From positions 1 through 27,448 of the forward strand of contig JAFGIA010000039.1 in NCBI GenBank assembly GCA_016929795.1: a stretch of 27,448 nt of DNA, given 5' to 3'. The translations under genes and the position numbers were made by a program. Source of the stretch: Anaerolineae bacterium. GTDB taxonomy: Bacteria; Chloroflexota; Anaerolineae; JAAYZQ01. Within the stretch, counting starts at the first letter, position 1. Each line of letters opens with the position of its first letter. Under the pieces are notes generated by a model, which searched no databases, was not told the DNA's origin, and saw only the letters and a list, made by a program, of their open reading frames with translations. Of this stretch, positions 1 to 7,415 are shown piece after piece.

Positions 1-243
1 GATCAGCTCTCGCATCCAGCGCACATACTGCACGTGCACAGGCTGGTCCAGGCCGTGGCGCTCGATCTGGATCTCGATGAGCCTTTGGTACTCTTCCTCA
101 CTCAAGTGTGGATTGCCCGACGGCATATAGACCAACACGCGCTGCTCGGGGGGGAGCTGCAAAATGAGCGCAAACAGGATGAGCGTCACGAAAAAAATGA
201 TCACTGGCAGGGCCAGCAGGCGACGTATCACGAATTTGAGCAA
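1..243 (-). CDS. Dpp/Opp-type ABC transporter permease, DppB-like (partial, runs off left edge)
   Basis: This is the first 81 codons of an inner-membrane permease of the oligopeptide/dipeptide ABC importer family. The reading frame is still open at base 1. It starts at a TTG (243-241) four bases after a strong GAGGAGG ribosome site. Residues 1-30 form a basic N-terminus and a first membrane helix (LKFVIRRLLALPVIIFFVTL). The extracytoplasmic segment that follows contains NPHLSEEEY and RHGLDQPVHVQYVRWM. This is closely similar in order and sequence to the first 80 residues of the complete permease at 1231-2277, so the two are paralogues. It sits 54 bp after the DppC-like gene on the same strand. 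No ATPase or binding protein is in the window; they may lie to the left. Family assignment is firm, substrate unknown. Confidence 0.85.
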   Translation of the reverse strand, partial: MLKFVIRRLLALPVIIFFVTLILFALILQLPPEQRVLVYMPSGNPHLSEEEYQRLIEIQIERHGLDQPVHVQYVRWMRELI

Positions 244-297
244 GGTTCCTCCTCATCGCGTGGATGATCGCAGGCGACCAAACGTTCATCTCGCGCA

Positions 298-1215
298 CTA
301 TTTCATGCGTGGGTCGAATGCATCGCGCAACCCGTCCCCGACCAGGTTCCAACCGACGGCAAACAGAACCACAGCCAGGCTGACCGGTACAAACGTGAAC
401 CAATAATGGAACGCGTTTCCGCCTGCACCGACGATCCAGTTTCTCGAGATGCTCAGAAGCTGGCCCCACTCTGCCGGCATCTCGCCCATCGTGCCCACGC
501 CAAACCCGATAAAGTTGAGTGCAGACACCAAGACGACCATAGCGCCGACATCCGAGGCGGACAGGACAAAGATCCCCTGGGTGACATTCGGCAGTAGATG
601 GCGCCAGAGGACACGCCAGCCAGGGACGCCTGTGGCGTGAGCAGCCTGCATATACTCTTTTTCTCGCTCGCTCAGGGCATTGCCCCGAATGATGCGCGCG
701 TACGACATCCAGCCAAAGAGCACCAGGGCGACCGTGATCACCATTTCCACGCGCCTGAGCATGAACATCTGGTCGCCACTCCCAAGCAGCTCGATGACAT
801 TTCCAAACACCGCGAGCATCACCATCACGGCGGCGATCACGGGAAAAGCCAGAAACGCATCTGTAACGCGCATCAGCAGCGCGTCGACCCACCCACCGCA
901 GTAGCCAGCCACGAGTCCAATCACGCCGCCGATCAACAGCCGGCCCAGAGTGACGAGCACGCCGACGCGAAACGCGGCTCGTGTACCCCAGATCACCCCA
1001 TAAAAAACATCGTTCTGGCTCTGTGTCGTGCCGAATGGGTGATCGGCACTGGGGGATACAGGCTGGACGCTAAACCCGTCACGCGGAATGATCTCCGCTG
1101 ATCGACCCTGTGGCGGGGCGATGAGCGGGGCAGCCAGCGCAACGAGGGCAAAGAAACCTACAATGGCCAAGCCGGTGAGGAGCGATGGTTGCCTGAGAAA
1201 CCGCCTGGCAGTCAT
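298..1215 (-). CDS. Dpp/Opp-type ABC transporter permease, DppC-like
   Basis: A 305-residue inner-membrane permease, the usual length for DppC/OppC. An N-terminal membrane helix (about residues 12-32) is followed by an extracytoplasmic stretch with the family signature HPFGTTQSQNDVF. The core then has several helices, and the EAA coupling loop reads EYMQAAHATGVPGWRVLWRH, where the ATPase would dock. The C-terminus GDGLRDAFDPRMK is typical of the family. The ATG (1215-1213) follows a GGGAAGG-like ribosome site. It begins 15 bp after the DppB-like gene ends, so the two are almost certainly co-transcribed and form the heterodimeric channel of a peptide, nickel or oligosaccharide importer. The sequence does not indicate which substrate. 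Confidence 0.93.
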   Translation of the reverse strand: MTARRFLRQPSLLTGLAIVGFFALVALAAPLIAPPQGRSAEIIPRDGFSVQPVSPSADHPFGTTQSQNDVFYGVIWGTRAAFRVGVLVTLGRLLIGGVIGLVAGYCGGWVDALLMRVTDAFLAFPVIAAVMVMLAVFGNVIELLGSGDQMFMLRRVEMVITVALVLFGWMSYARIIRGNALSEREKEYMQAAHATGVPGWRVLWRHLLPNVTQGIFVLSASDVGAMVVLVSALNFIGFGVGTMGEMPAEWGQLLSISRNWIVGAGGNAFHYWFTFVPVSLAVVLFAVGWNLVGDGLRDAFDPRMK

Positions 1216-1230
1216 GCACCTATCCCTTCC

Positions 1231-2277
1231 CTAAAAGAGCCGGACGCGTGGGTCGACCACAGCATACATCAGGTCCGCAACCAGGCTCGCCAGGATCACA
1301 ATACTACACGCAAACATAGCAAATCCGATCGCCACCGGGATATCAGCCTGCAAAATTGCCTTCGCCGCCCAGCGGCCCACCCCATTGTAGTTGAACACCG
1401 TCTCGATCACCACCACCCAGGTGATCAGCATCGACGTGGCGACGCCTCCTGCCGAGATCACCGGCAGCAGCGCGTTGCGCCGTGCATGGTGCCCGATCAC
1501 CTGTGGCTCTGGCACCCCCTTGGCCCGCGCCGTGACAATATAGTCGTCCCCCAACACCTCAATCAACGAAGCGCGCATGATACGCGTAAGCAGTGCCCAC
1601 TGCAGGATGCCCAGGCTTGAGGCCGGCAGCGCGAGATGGCGGAGCGCATCGACCAGGATCCCTATCTGGCCGTTGAGCAGGGCATCCACAGTCAACAACC
1701 CGGTGTAGCTGAGAAACGCGTCCGAATTGACGATCTGGCTCGCCCATATGCTCATCCGCTCGGGCGGGAACCACCCCAGCCAGGCATAAAACAGGCTCAT
1801 GAACAACAATGCGAGGATAAAAGGCGGGAACGCCCAGCCTATGAAGGTAACTATCCGCACCACGCGATCCGCCAGGCGGCCGCGCCGCCTGGCGGCAGCA
1901 CTCCCCGTGGCAACCGCCAGCAGGCTCGCCGGGATCATGGCATAGATTGTCAGCTCGATCGTAGCCGGTGCGCGCCGTCGCAGCGCAGTCAGCACCGGCT
2001 CCCGCGACGCAGGTGAGTAGCCCCACTCTCCCCTGGCGAGATTCCTGAGCCAATTCCAATACTGGACGTAGAAGGGCTCGTTCAAGCCATAGCGCGTGAT
2101 CGTCGCCTCGACGAGGGCGGCGTACTCCTTCTCGGTCAGGTGTGGATTGGCAGATGGCAGGTAGACGCCTGCCCGCTGCTCTACAGGCACCTGCAAGAGG
2201 ACCAGGAAAAGAATGGCAGTCACGAGCAAGATAATGGCTGGCATGACCAATAGCCGGCGGATGATGTACTTGAGCAC
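1231..2277 (-). CDS. Dpp/Opp-type ABC transporter permease, DppB-like
   Basis: A 348-residue permease that pairs with the DppC-like gene just downstream. Residues 1-30 form the first membrane helix. A long extracytoplasmic segment (about 30-100) contains NPHLTEKEY and GEWGYSPASREPV. The remaining helices surround the EAA loop (DYIVTARAKGVPEPQVIGHH), and the tail VVDPRVRLF is typical of DppB. The start is a GTG (2277-2275) preceded by GTAGGAGG. A plausible promoter lies about 100 bp upstream (2382-2411), so this gene may open its own operon rather than depend on the methyltransferase upstream. A second DppB-like gene at the left edge is a recognisable copy of its N-terminal part. Confidence 0.93.
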   Translation of the reverse strand: MLKYIIRRLLVMPAIILLVTAILFLVLLQVPVEQRAGVYLPSANPHLTEKEYAALVEATITRYGLNEPFYVQYWNWLRNLARGEWGYSPASREPVLTALRRRAPATIELTIYAMIPASLLAVATGSAAARRRGRLADRVVRIVTFIGWAFPPFILALLFMSLFYAWLGWFPPERMSIWASQIVNSDAFLSYTGLLTVDALLNGQIGILVDALRHLALPASSLGILQWALLTRIMRASLIEVLGDDYIVTARAKGVPEPQVIGHHARRNALLPVISAGGVATSMLITWVVVIETVFNYNGVGRWAAKAILQADIPVAIGFAMFACSIVILASLVADLMYAVVDPRVRLF

Positions 2278-2381
2278 GCAGGCCTCCTACCTGTCATTGT
2301 AGAACCGTGCAGTCATGCCGTGTCCCCACACCTGGTGAATCCTATCTTTTAACGCACCTCTCTCACCGCGTGTTCATCAAG

Positions 2382-2411
2382 AGTATACCACACCATCAAT
2401 CGGCTCGCCAA
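2382..2411 (-). promoter_or_regulatory. Putative sigma-70 promoter for the peptide-permease operon
   Basis: On the minus strand TTGGCG (2411-2406) and TATACT (2387-2382) are separated by 18 nt. The -10 sits in the context GTGTGGTATACT. It lies about 100 bp upstream of the GTG of the DppB-like gene. The -10 is good, the -35 moderate. Confidence 0.5.
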
Positions 2412-2433
2412 TTTACCAACCCACCAATCCCCA

Positions 2434-3210
2434 CTACTGCACCCGCTGCCCCACGATCACCAGGTTGCCATAGTGCTCCCGGTCGTACGGCACCAGGGGC
2501 AGGCTCGTGTCTGCCAGCGCGCGAGTCAGCACCAGGCCGGCATCGTGGAACAGCCGCCGCCACTCGGGCAGAGAGTAGACGCGGATCCGCTCCGGCTCGC
2601 CCGCCGTGTTGAGCACCCCCTCGTCGTCGACGAACATGAACTCCGACACGTAGGTGCACGTCTCGGGCTCCCACCACACGGTGCGCAGGCCATAACCGCC
2701 TCCGTAATAGCTCCACGTGCGCCGCGCCGGTCGGACCACCATCTGTGCCGGATCGAACACGTCGATCAACACCCGCCCCCCGTCGCGCTTGAGCGCGCGG
2801 GCGATACGGCGCAGCACATCCTCGTTCGTCGCGTCGTCAAAGAAACCAAAGCTGCCGCTCAGCACCAATACCGCGTCGAACTCGTCCTCCTGGTCGATCG
2901 TGCGCATGTCGCCGGTCCGAAACTCGACCCCCTTCAGCCCCTGGGCTGCGGCCTGCTGCCGGGCGTATTCCACCAAACTGGGCGCGATCTCGATGCCGAC
3001 CACATCCATGCCCCGCGCTGCCAGCAGGCGCGCGTGGTCGCCGCTCCCCGACGCCAGATCGAGCACGCGGTCGCCCGGCTCCAACTCGAGCACCTCCACG
3101 ATCAGCTCCACCAGCTTCTCATCCCACTCCCGAATCCCCGCGATCTGGCTGCGATGCACCACCCGATAGTGGTACGCCCACCAGTCCCACGGGCGCTCCA
3201 CACTTTTCAT
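2434..3210 (-). CDS. Class I SAM-dependent methyltransferase
   Basis: A soluble methyltransferase of 258 residues with a Rossmann core. Motif I is VLDLASGSGDHA (about residues 49-60). The acidic residue that binds the SAM ribose is in VVGIEIAP (E74). GDMR (100-103) corresponds to the adenine-binding acidic motif, and AVLVLSGSFGFF to motif IV/post-I. The substrate cannot be told from sequence. I place the start at ATG 3210 because AGGAGGAGG lies four bases upstream; an ATG further out at 3276 would translate the inverted repeat in the gap. It is the last gene before the permease operon and follows the tandem-GNAT gene after a 70 bp gap containing a 17-bp hairpin. A second methyltransferase occurs at 6777-7415. 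Confidence 0.9.
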   Translation of the reverse strand: MKSVERPWDWWAYHYRVVHRSQIAGIREWDEKLVELIVEVLELEPGDRVLDLASGSGDHARLLAARGMDVVGIEIAPSLVEYARQQAAAQGLKGVEFRTGDMRTIDQEDEFDAVLVLSGSFGFFDDATNEDVLRRIARALKRDGGRVLIDVFDPAQMVVRPARRTWSYYGGGYGLRTVWWEPETCTYVSEFMFVDDEGVLNTAGEPERIRVYSLPEWRRLFHDAGLVLTRALADTSLPLVPYDREHYGNLVIVGQRVQ

Positions 3211-3229
3211 CGAGCCTCCTCCTGCGTGG

Positions 3230-3267
3230 TGGAAGGTTGGAAGGCTGACCAGCCTTCCAACCTTCCA
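3230..3267. repeat. Perfect inverted repeat (hairpin) made of 8-nt words
   Basis: Arms 3230-3246 and 3251-3267 are exact reverse complements of 17 bp around a four-base loop GACC. The arms are built from the repeated words TGGAAGG/CCTTCCA. It occupies the gap between the GNAT gene (ends 3281) and the methyltransferase start (3210). There is no U-tract, so it is not a textbook intrinsic terminator. It belongs to the same style as the hairpins at 18015 and 19631. Confidence 0.85.
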
Positions 3268-3280
3268 ATCTTCCACTGCC

Positions 3281-4345
3281 TTACAACGGCTTCCGATACG
3301 TCGTATAGCGCTTCACCTCACAAAAGCCCATGCTCTGGTAGAGCTGTAGCGCGCCGTTCAGGTTCTCGGCGTCCACGCCCAGCGACGCCTCAGTCATGCC
3401 CAACTCCTTGATCACCTGGAAGCTGCGCGCGATCAGCGCGCGCGCCACGCCGCGCCGCCGCCACGGGCGCCGCACGCTGATGCCTTCCGTGTAGCCACGC
3501 TGGCGCTGGTATTCCTCGTTCTCAGCCGCGTCGATAAAGTTCTGCACCATGCCTGCCACCTCGTCCCCTGCCCACGCCACCTGCCACAGCGCCGGGTTGT
3601 AGGTCGGTGATTCCTGCCAGGCCAGGTGTTGCTCCCACGACCACTCATCTTCCGAAAAGCCCCAGTGGTCGCGGAACGCCTCGCGCGAAGCCTCCCAGAT
3701 CTGGCGCACCTGCTCAGGCTGCACCGGGCGCACTTCCAGCCCCTCGGGCAGCGGGTAGCGGGCCACATACTCGTCGGTCACATCCTCCAGGCTGGCGCGC
3801 ACCATGCTCAGACCCCAGCGCACCGGCTCATACTGCTCGCCTCGCAGCAGGGTATCCCAGTGTGTTTCACTGTCGGCGGCACCCGCCTGGAAAAAACGCT
3901 CGCCGCCTTCCGGCTGTTCCGCCGCGATTTCGCGTAGCCGCCGCTCGCAACGCAGCAGCATCTCCCGCCGCAGGCCATCCTTGCGCCATTCAGGCAGCAG
4001 GTGGGCAAAGTGGCAGTAGAGGCGCTTGCCGTCGTCCTCTTCCATCCACCACACCCGCGAGTAGCCCACCGCCTGGCCGTTCACCTCGACGAAAAACATG
4101 TCCCGCTTCGGATCGCTCTTGATCAGGTGCTGATAGTTGCGCTGCACATCCTCCAGCGTCGTGCTCCACTCCACCCCGTCGGCATCCTTGGCTCCGTTGA
4201 TGATGGCCACCATGAGCGGAAAGTCGGATTCTCCGGCAAACGGGCGAAAGACAGGCAGATTCGTAGGTTCTACGGCTGGAAGGCTGAAAGCCCGCCTGGC
4301 CGGCCGGTTAGTTTTGGTTCTCGGCTTGGCTTGTGTTTGAGCCAT
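3281..4345 (-). CDS. Tandem GNAT-domain N-acetyltransferase (paralogue 1)
   Basis: A 354-residue protein with two GNAT folds in a row, about residues 28-190 and 200-354. The C-terminal domain has a clear acetyl-CoA pyrophosphate-binding motif (WRRRGVARAL, about 295-304) followed by DAENLNGALQLYQSMGF, typical of motif B. The N-terminal domain is more degenerate. Such two-domain GNATs resemble the mycothiol synthase architecture, but nothing here shows that substrate; antibiotic, amine or peptide acetylation is equally possible. The start is ATG 4345 with AAGGAG nine bases upstream. The upstream in-frame extension is low-complexity and rejected. It is a clear paralogue of 5740-6738: both have EAFxDHWG in the middle and LGxDAxNLxGA near the end. 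Confidence 0.88.
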   Translation of the reverse strand: MAQTQAKPRTKTNRPARRAFSLPAVEPTNLPVFRPFAGESDFPLMVAIINGAKDADGVEWSTTLEDVQRNYQHLIKSDPKRDMFFVEVNGQAVGYSRVWWMEEDDGKRLYCHFAHLLPEWRKDGLRREMLLRCERRLREIAAEQPEGGERFFQAGAADSETHWDTLLRGEQYEPVRWGLSMVRASLEDVTDEYVARYPLPEGLEVRPVQPEQVRQIWEASREAFRDHWGFSEDEWSWEQHLAWQESPTYNPALWQVAWAGDEVAGMVQNFIDAAENEEYQRQRGYTEGISVRRPWRRRGVARALIARSFQVIKELGMTEASLGVDAENLNGALQLYQSMGFCEVKRYTTYRKPL

Positions 4346-4412
4346 CTTGGATATCTCCTTGATTTTGGCGCGGCAGGTGCCCGGTCCAGGGCCTCTGCCG
4401 CGCCCTCGTCGT

Positions 4413-5447
4413 TCAGTCAACGGCTGCCAGTGCCAGCTCGACGCGCGATAGGTCGGCAGCCAGGTCCTCAGGATCCATCTCCCCCATGTAGCGGCGCCAC
4501 ATCCTGTCGGCGATGGTGCGCGCGTTGGGCCGCAGGCCCTGCGCCCGAAAATAGTCGCATACGCGCTCGATGTCGCGCTCCAGGATAAGGCGCGCCTTGG
4601 GGTTGCCGCGCAGGTTCACCACCTGCGGAAAGTCGATGATCGTCATCTCCCCCGGTGGGCCGTTCGGCGCCCAGTAGAGAATGTTGTACGCCGAAAGATC
4701 GCCGTGGACCAAGTCTTGCTGCAGCAGCAGGTGCACGTTGTGCAACACTCGCCGCAGCAGCCGGTCCGCCTCCTCCAGATCGAGCGACACCGTGTTCATC
4801 GTCGGCGCCGGGCTGCCCACCTCGCCATGATAAGTCATCAGCACCGCATTGTCCGCTGCGTGGATCGGACGCGGCACGTCGCCGCCTGCAGTGTGCAGCC
4901 GCTTCATCGCATTGAACTCGTGCATCAGCCACGACGTATGCCCGGCCTGCATGCCGAACGCGGTGTGGTGTCGCATGGCGCGCTCGATATGGCCCGTTTC
5001 GCGCCCTGCCGGATTGCCGTCCGCCCCCAGGATCTCCCGCCCCTGTCGGTACAGCGCGTCATTGCGCAGATTGCGGAACATGCGCGGGCGGTACACCTTG
5101 GCTGCCAACAGGTCGTAACCTGTCGCCGGGTGCGCCCTGCATACATACACGCTCGCTTCCTTGCCCCCTTTTACCAGGGCCAGCACATCACTGATCAGCC
5201 CCTCGTCGTAAAAGGTATAGAGCGACTGCAACAGCCACCCTGACTCGTACTTGGACGGCTTGTACGTCGTCTCAAAGCCGAGTTCCACGTCAGTCAGGTC
5301 GTCGGTCAGCGCGGCCAGGATCTCGTCCCGCGTCTTTTTCGGCTTGTGGTCCGCTTTGCGTCGCCACCGCGTCGCCACCGCCACGTGCGGGTCGAACATC
5401 TCTTCATACTGCTCATATTCGTCCAGGTAGACGTCGTCTCCAAACAC
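4413..5447 (-). CDS. RIO-type serine/threonine protein kinase
   Basis: An atypical protein kinase of the RIO family, about 344 residues. Numbered from the GTG start, it shows the glycine-rich ATP loop VKGGKEASVY (92-101), the likely ATP-binding lysine in AAKVYR (117), the catalytic segment LVHGDLSAYNILYW (246-259; Asp 250, Asn 255) and the metal-binding motif TIIDFPQ (269-274). These match RIO1, whose archaeal and eukaryotic members act in ribosome maturation. In bacteria the role is unsettled, and the fold is related to aminoglycoside phosphotransferases. The start is uncertain: I prefer GTG 5447, ten bases after AAGGAG; an in-frame TTG at 5477 would add ten residues. It sits between two tandem-GNAT genes, 67 bp before the downstream one. 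Confidence 0.88.
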   Translation of the reverse strand: MFGDDVYLDEYEQYEEMFDPHVAVATRWRRKADHKPKKTRDEILAALTDDLTDVELGFETTYKPSKYESGWLLQSLYTFYDEGLISDVLALVKGGKEASVYVCRAHPATGYDLLAAKVYRPRMFRNLRNDALYRQGREILGADGNPAGRETGHIERAMRHHTAFGMQAGHTSWLMHEFNAMKRLHTAGGDVPRPIHAADNAVLMTYHGEVGSPAPTMNTVSLDLEEADRLLRRVLHNVHLLLQQDLVHGDLSAYNILYWAPNGPPGEMTIIDFPQVVNLRGNPKARLILERDIERVCDYFRAQGLRPNARTIADRMWRRYMGEMDPEDLAADLSRVELALAAVD

Positions 5448-5598
5448 TGTTGGGTTTCTCCTTGCGTTGTCTAACAACGCCCTGTCTTGCCATAGCCCTA
5501 TTTCCAGGGCCGTCCTTCACTCGTCTGTCGCCCACGTTCACACCCCCGCCTGCCGGCCGGAGCCCCTTCTTCTCAGGTGCAAGTCTATAGACTGACAT
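5413..5598 (-). CDS. Possible small basic protein or upstream ORF before the RIO kinase
   Basis: A 61-codon ORF starting at ATG 5598 with an excellent ribosome site (AAAGGAGGG, five bases before ATG), better than that of the kinase. It overlaps the kinase start in another frame, ending at 5413. The product (MSVYRLAPEKKG to RRRLPGRI) is rich in Arg, Gly and Lys, with no recognisable domain or membrane segment. It may be a real small protein, a coupling ORF that feeds ribosomes to the weakly initiated kinase, or chance. A 12-bp palindrome AGTCTATAGACT (5582-5593) overlaps its first codons. Confidence 0.35.
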   Translation of the reverse strand: MSVYRLAPEKKGLRPAGGGVNVGDRRVKDGPGNRAMARQGVVRQRKEKPNSVWRRRLPGRI

Positions 5599-5649
5599 CT
5601 ACTCCCTCCTTTCCCAACGGATGCGTCTCCCGCCATCCTGTCACTCTGT

Positions 5650-5739
5650 CATTGCGAGTTCATCCATAGCGCCCGCGCCACTCAGCCTGTGAGAAACTGT
5701 CATTGCGAGCGAGCGCCAGCGAGCGAAGCAATCCCCACC
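5650..5739. repeat. Dispersed intergenic repeat, copy A
   Basis: This element begins CATTGCGAGTTCATCCAT and carries a second CATTGCGAGCGA block exactly 51 bp later (5701), ending near GAAGCAATCCCC. A second copy at 27190-27265 has the same two blocks with the same 51-bp phase and near-identical sequence between them. The CATTGCGAGCGAAGC...GCAATC core resembles a repeat I recall from many unrelated bacterial genomes. It lies immediately 3' of the GNAT gene ending at 5740. Confidence 0.8.
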
Positions 5740-6738
5740 TCATGCCCCGTTCCGCATCGTCTTCCGGTACGCCATACTCGTCTTGCGCACGCAAAAGCCG
5801 AGCCGCTCATAGATGCGCACCGCGCCTGTCAGGTTGTTCGCGTCGGCACCGAGGTGCGCCCATTCCATGCCCGCGTCGCGCAGCATGTGCAGGCTCTGCG
5901 CCAGCAGCGCCGTGCCCAGGCCCATCTTGCGATAGTCGCGCAGCACCGCCAGAGTATTCACATACCCCTCCTGCCGGCCCGTGCTGGCGATCCACTCCGG
6001 GTCGATCTTGTTCAGGCAGATGCCCGCGGCCTGGCCTGTCGCCTCTTCCTCTGCCACGAGCCACAGCTCAGGTCGAAAAGTCGGCTGTTCGATCCAGTGG
6101 GTGTACTCTTCGAATGGAAAGCCGGTATAGCCCCAGTGATCCTTGAACGCCTCATTGTCCACGCGCCACACCGTCTCAGTGTCGCGTGCGGGATCAAAGG
6201 TGCGCAGCCGGAACCCACCTGGCACGTCGACACGTGGCAGCCCGTCGTCGATGCGGCGTGCCATGTTGACAAAGTAGCGCACGCGCTCCATGCCCAGGCT
6301 CTCGAACAGCGCCTGGCGATCCTCCTCCACATCGCGTGTGCTCGCCTGCATATAAGCGTTCCCACCCTCCACCTCCGCCAGGCGCTCTTCTGCCCGGCGG
6401 TAGAGGGCCTGCATGAGCCTGCGGCCGACACCCCGTCGACGGTGATCCGGGTGCACCATGCCCCACGTGTAGAACACCTTATCCTCCGCCCCCTCCTGGC
6501 TACGGAAGAAAAAGTCCACGTATCCCAGCAGCCGGCCCACCCCATCCCCGTCCCCGCGCTCGAACGCGAGAAAGCTGTCGGTCTCGGGATAAAAGTTCGG
6601 CCACGTATACTCATGCTCCATCTCTTCAATCGTCGTCGCCCGCTCCAGCCCGTCGACGGCGTCCGCCTCATTGTTCAGGCGCACCATCGCCGCCAGGTCC
6701 TCAGGTCGATAGTTCCGTATCACCACATTTTCTGCCAT
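5740..6738 (-). CDS. Tandem GNAT-domain N-acetyltransferase (paralogue 2)
   Basis: A 332-residue protein with two GNAT domains (about 5-155 and 175-332). Both keep an acetyl-CoA loop: HPDHRRRGVGRRLMQAL (about 96-112) and DYRKMGLGTALLAQ (about 268-281). The C-terminal domain ends with ADANNLTGAVRIYERLGF. The start is ATG 6738, five bases after GGAGG; upstream extension to 6795 is unlikely. It lies 38 bp after the methyltransferase on the same strand, so the two probably share a transcript. Sequence and architecture match the tandem GNAT at 3281-4345, and the pair flank the RIO-like kinase. The acceptor substrate is unknown; small amines, aminoglycosides or peptide N-termini are all possible. 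Confidence 0.9.
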   Translation of the reverse strand: MAENVVIRNYRPEDLAAMVRLNNEADAVDGLERATTIEEMEHEYTWPNFYPETDSFLAFERGDGDGVGRLLGYVDFFFRSQEGAEDKVFYTWGMVHPDHRRRGVGRRLMQALYRRAEERLAEVEGGNAYMQASTRDVEEDRQALFESLGMERVRYFVNMARRIDDGLPRVDVPGGFRLRTFDPARDTETVWRVDNEAFKDHWGYTGFPFEEYTHWIEQPTFRPELWLVAEEEATGQAAGICLNKIDPEWIASTGRQEGYVNTLAVLRDYRKMGLGTALLAQSLHMLRDAGMEWAHLGADANNLTGAVRIYERLGFCVRKTSMAYRKTMRNGA

Positions 6739-6776
6739 TATGCCCTCCAGTACTCCCAGCCGTTTGACACGGTGCT

Positions 6777-7415
6777 TCATCCCTTTTCTCCCCATACCAC
6801 CCAGTTGATGTCTGTCAGTTGCTCTGCCTCAAAGCTCAGGCCGGCGGCGTGGAACATCGGCGCCAGCGTGTCGAGGGTGGCAAAGTACTCTTCCTCCAGC
6901 TCGTCAGGCCATTGTTCGAGCGCCGCGTCCAGCGCAGCCCTATGGCGAAACATCGGGTCGCCGATGGCGAGGCGGCCACCATCCTTGAGCACGCGCGCCA
7001 TCTCGCGCACGGCGGCGGGCTTGTGGCGCTCGTGGATGTGGTGAAAGGCCTGCGTGCTGGCCACAGCATTGAACGAGCGATCCGGGTACGGGATCTCGAG
7101 AAAGGGTGCCTCTGCCACCTCAAAGACCCTCACCCCCCTGCCATTGCCGTCTGCCTTGCGTAGCGCCGCCTCGATCATGGCCGGCGACGGGTCGAGGCCC
7201 ACGACGTGGCAGCCACGACCGTGCGCCAAGCGGCGGGCGAGCTCACCTGTGCCTGTGCCAATGTCCAAGACCCTGTCGCCAGCGCGCACCCTGCAGCGCA
7301 CCACGACCAGGTCGAGCAGATCGTGATAGCGAGCATAGTAGAGACCCCGCTCCTCAGTGACCAAGGTGTCATATCTCGATGCCTGTGATTCGTTCCACGT
7401 CCAAGTTTTTTCCAT
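6777..7415 (-). CDS. Class I SAM-dependent methyltransferase (UbiE/Methyltransf_11 type)
   Basis: A 212-residue cytoplasmic methyltransferase. Motif I is VLDIGTGTGELA (about 49-60) and the acidic ribose-binding residue is the Asp of VVGLDPSP. The segment FNAVASTQAFHHI is motif IV-like, followed by the common MARVLKDGGRLAIGDP. The closest style is the broad UbiE/MerR-linked group acting on small molecules, but the substrate cannot be read. Its ATG overlaps the TAA of the MFS gene by one base (TAATG), which implies translational coupling to that exporter. An exporter coupled to a methyltransferase, followed by an acetyltransferase, suggests handling of a toxic small molecule. Confidence 0.9.
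   Translation of the reverse strand: MEKTWTWNESQASRYDTLVTEERGLYYARYHDLLDLVVVRCRVRAGDRVLDIGTGTGELARRLAHGRGCHVVGLDPSPAMIEAALRKADGNGRGVRVFEVAEAPFLEIPYPDRSFNAVASTQAFHHIHERHKPAAVREMARVLKDGGRLAIGDPMFRHRAALDAALEQWPDELEEEYFATLDTLAPMFHAAGLSFEAEQLTDINWVVWGEKG

Noticed and set aside
5689..7044. Open frame of 451 codons on the plus strand opposite the GNAT and methyltransferase genes
   Set aside because: Both minus-strand genes have intact motifs and ribosome sites; the plus-strand translation has no family features and begins in the dispersed repeat.
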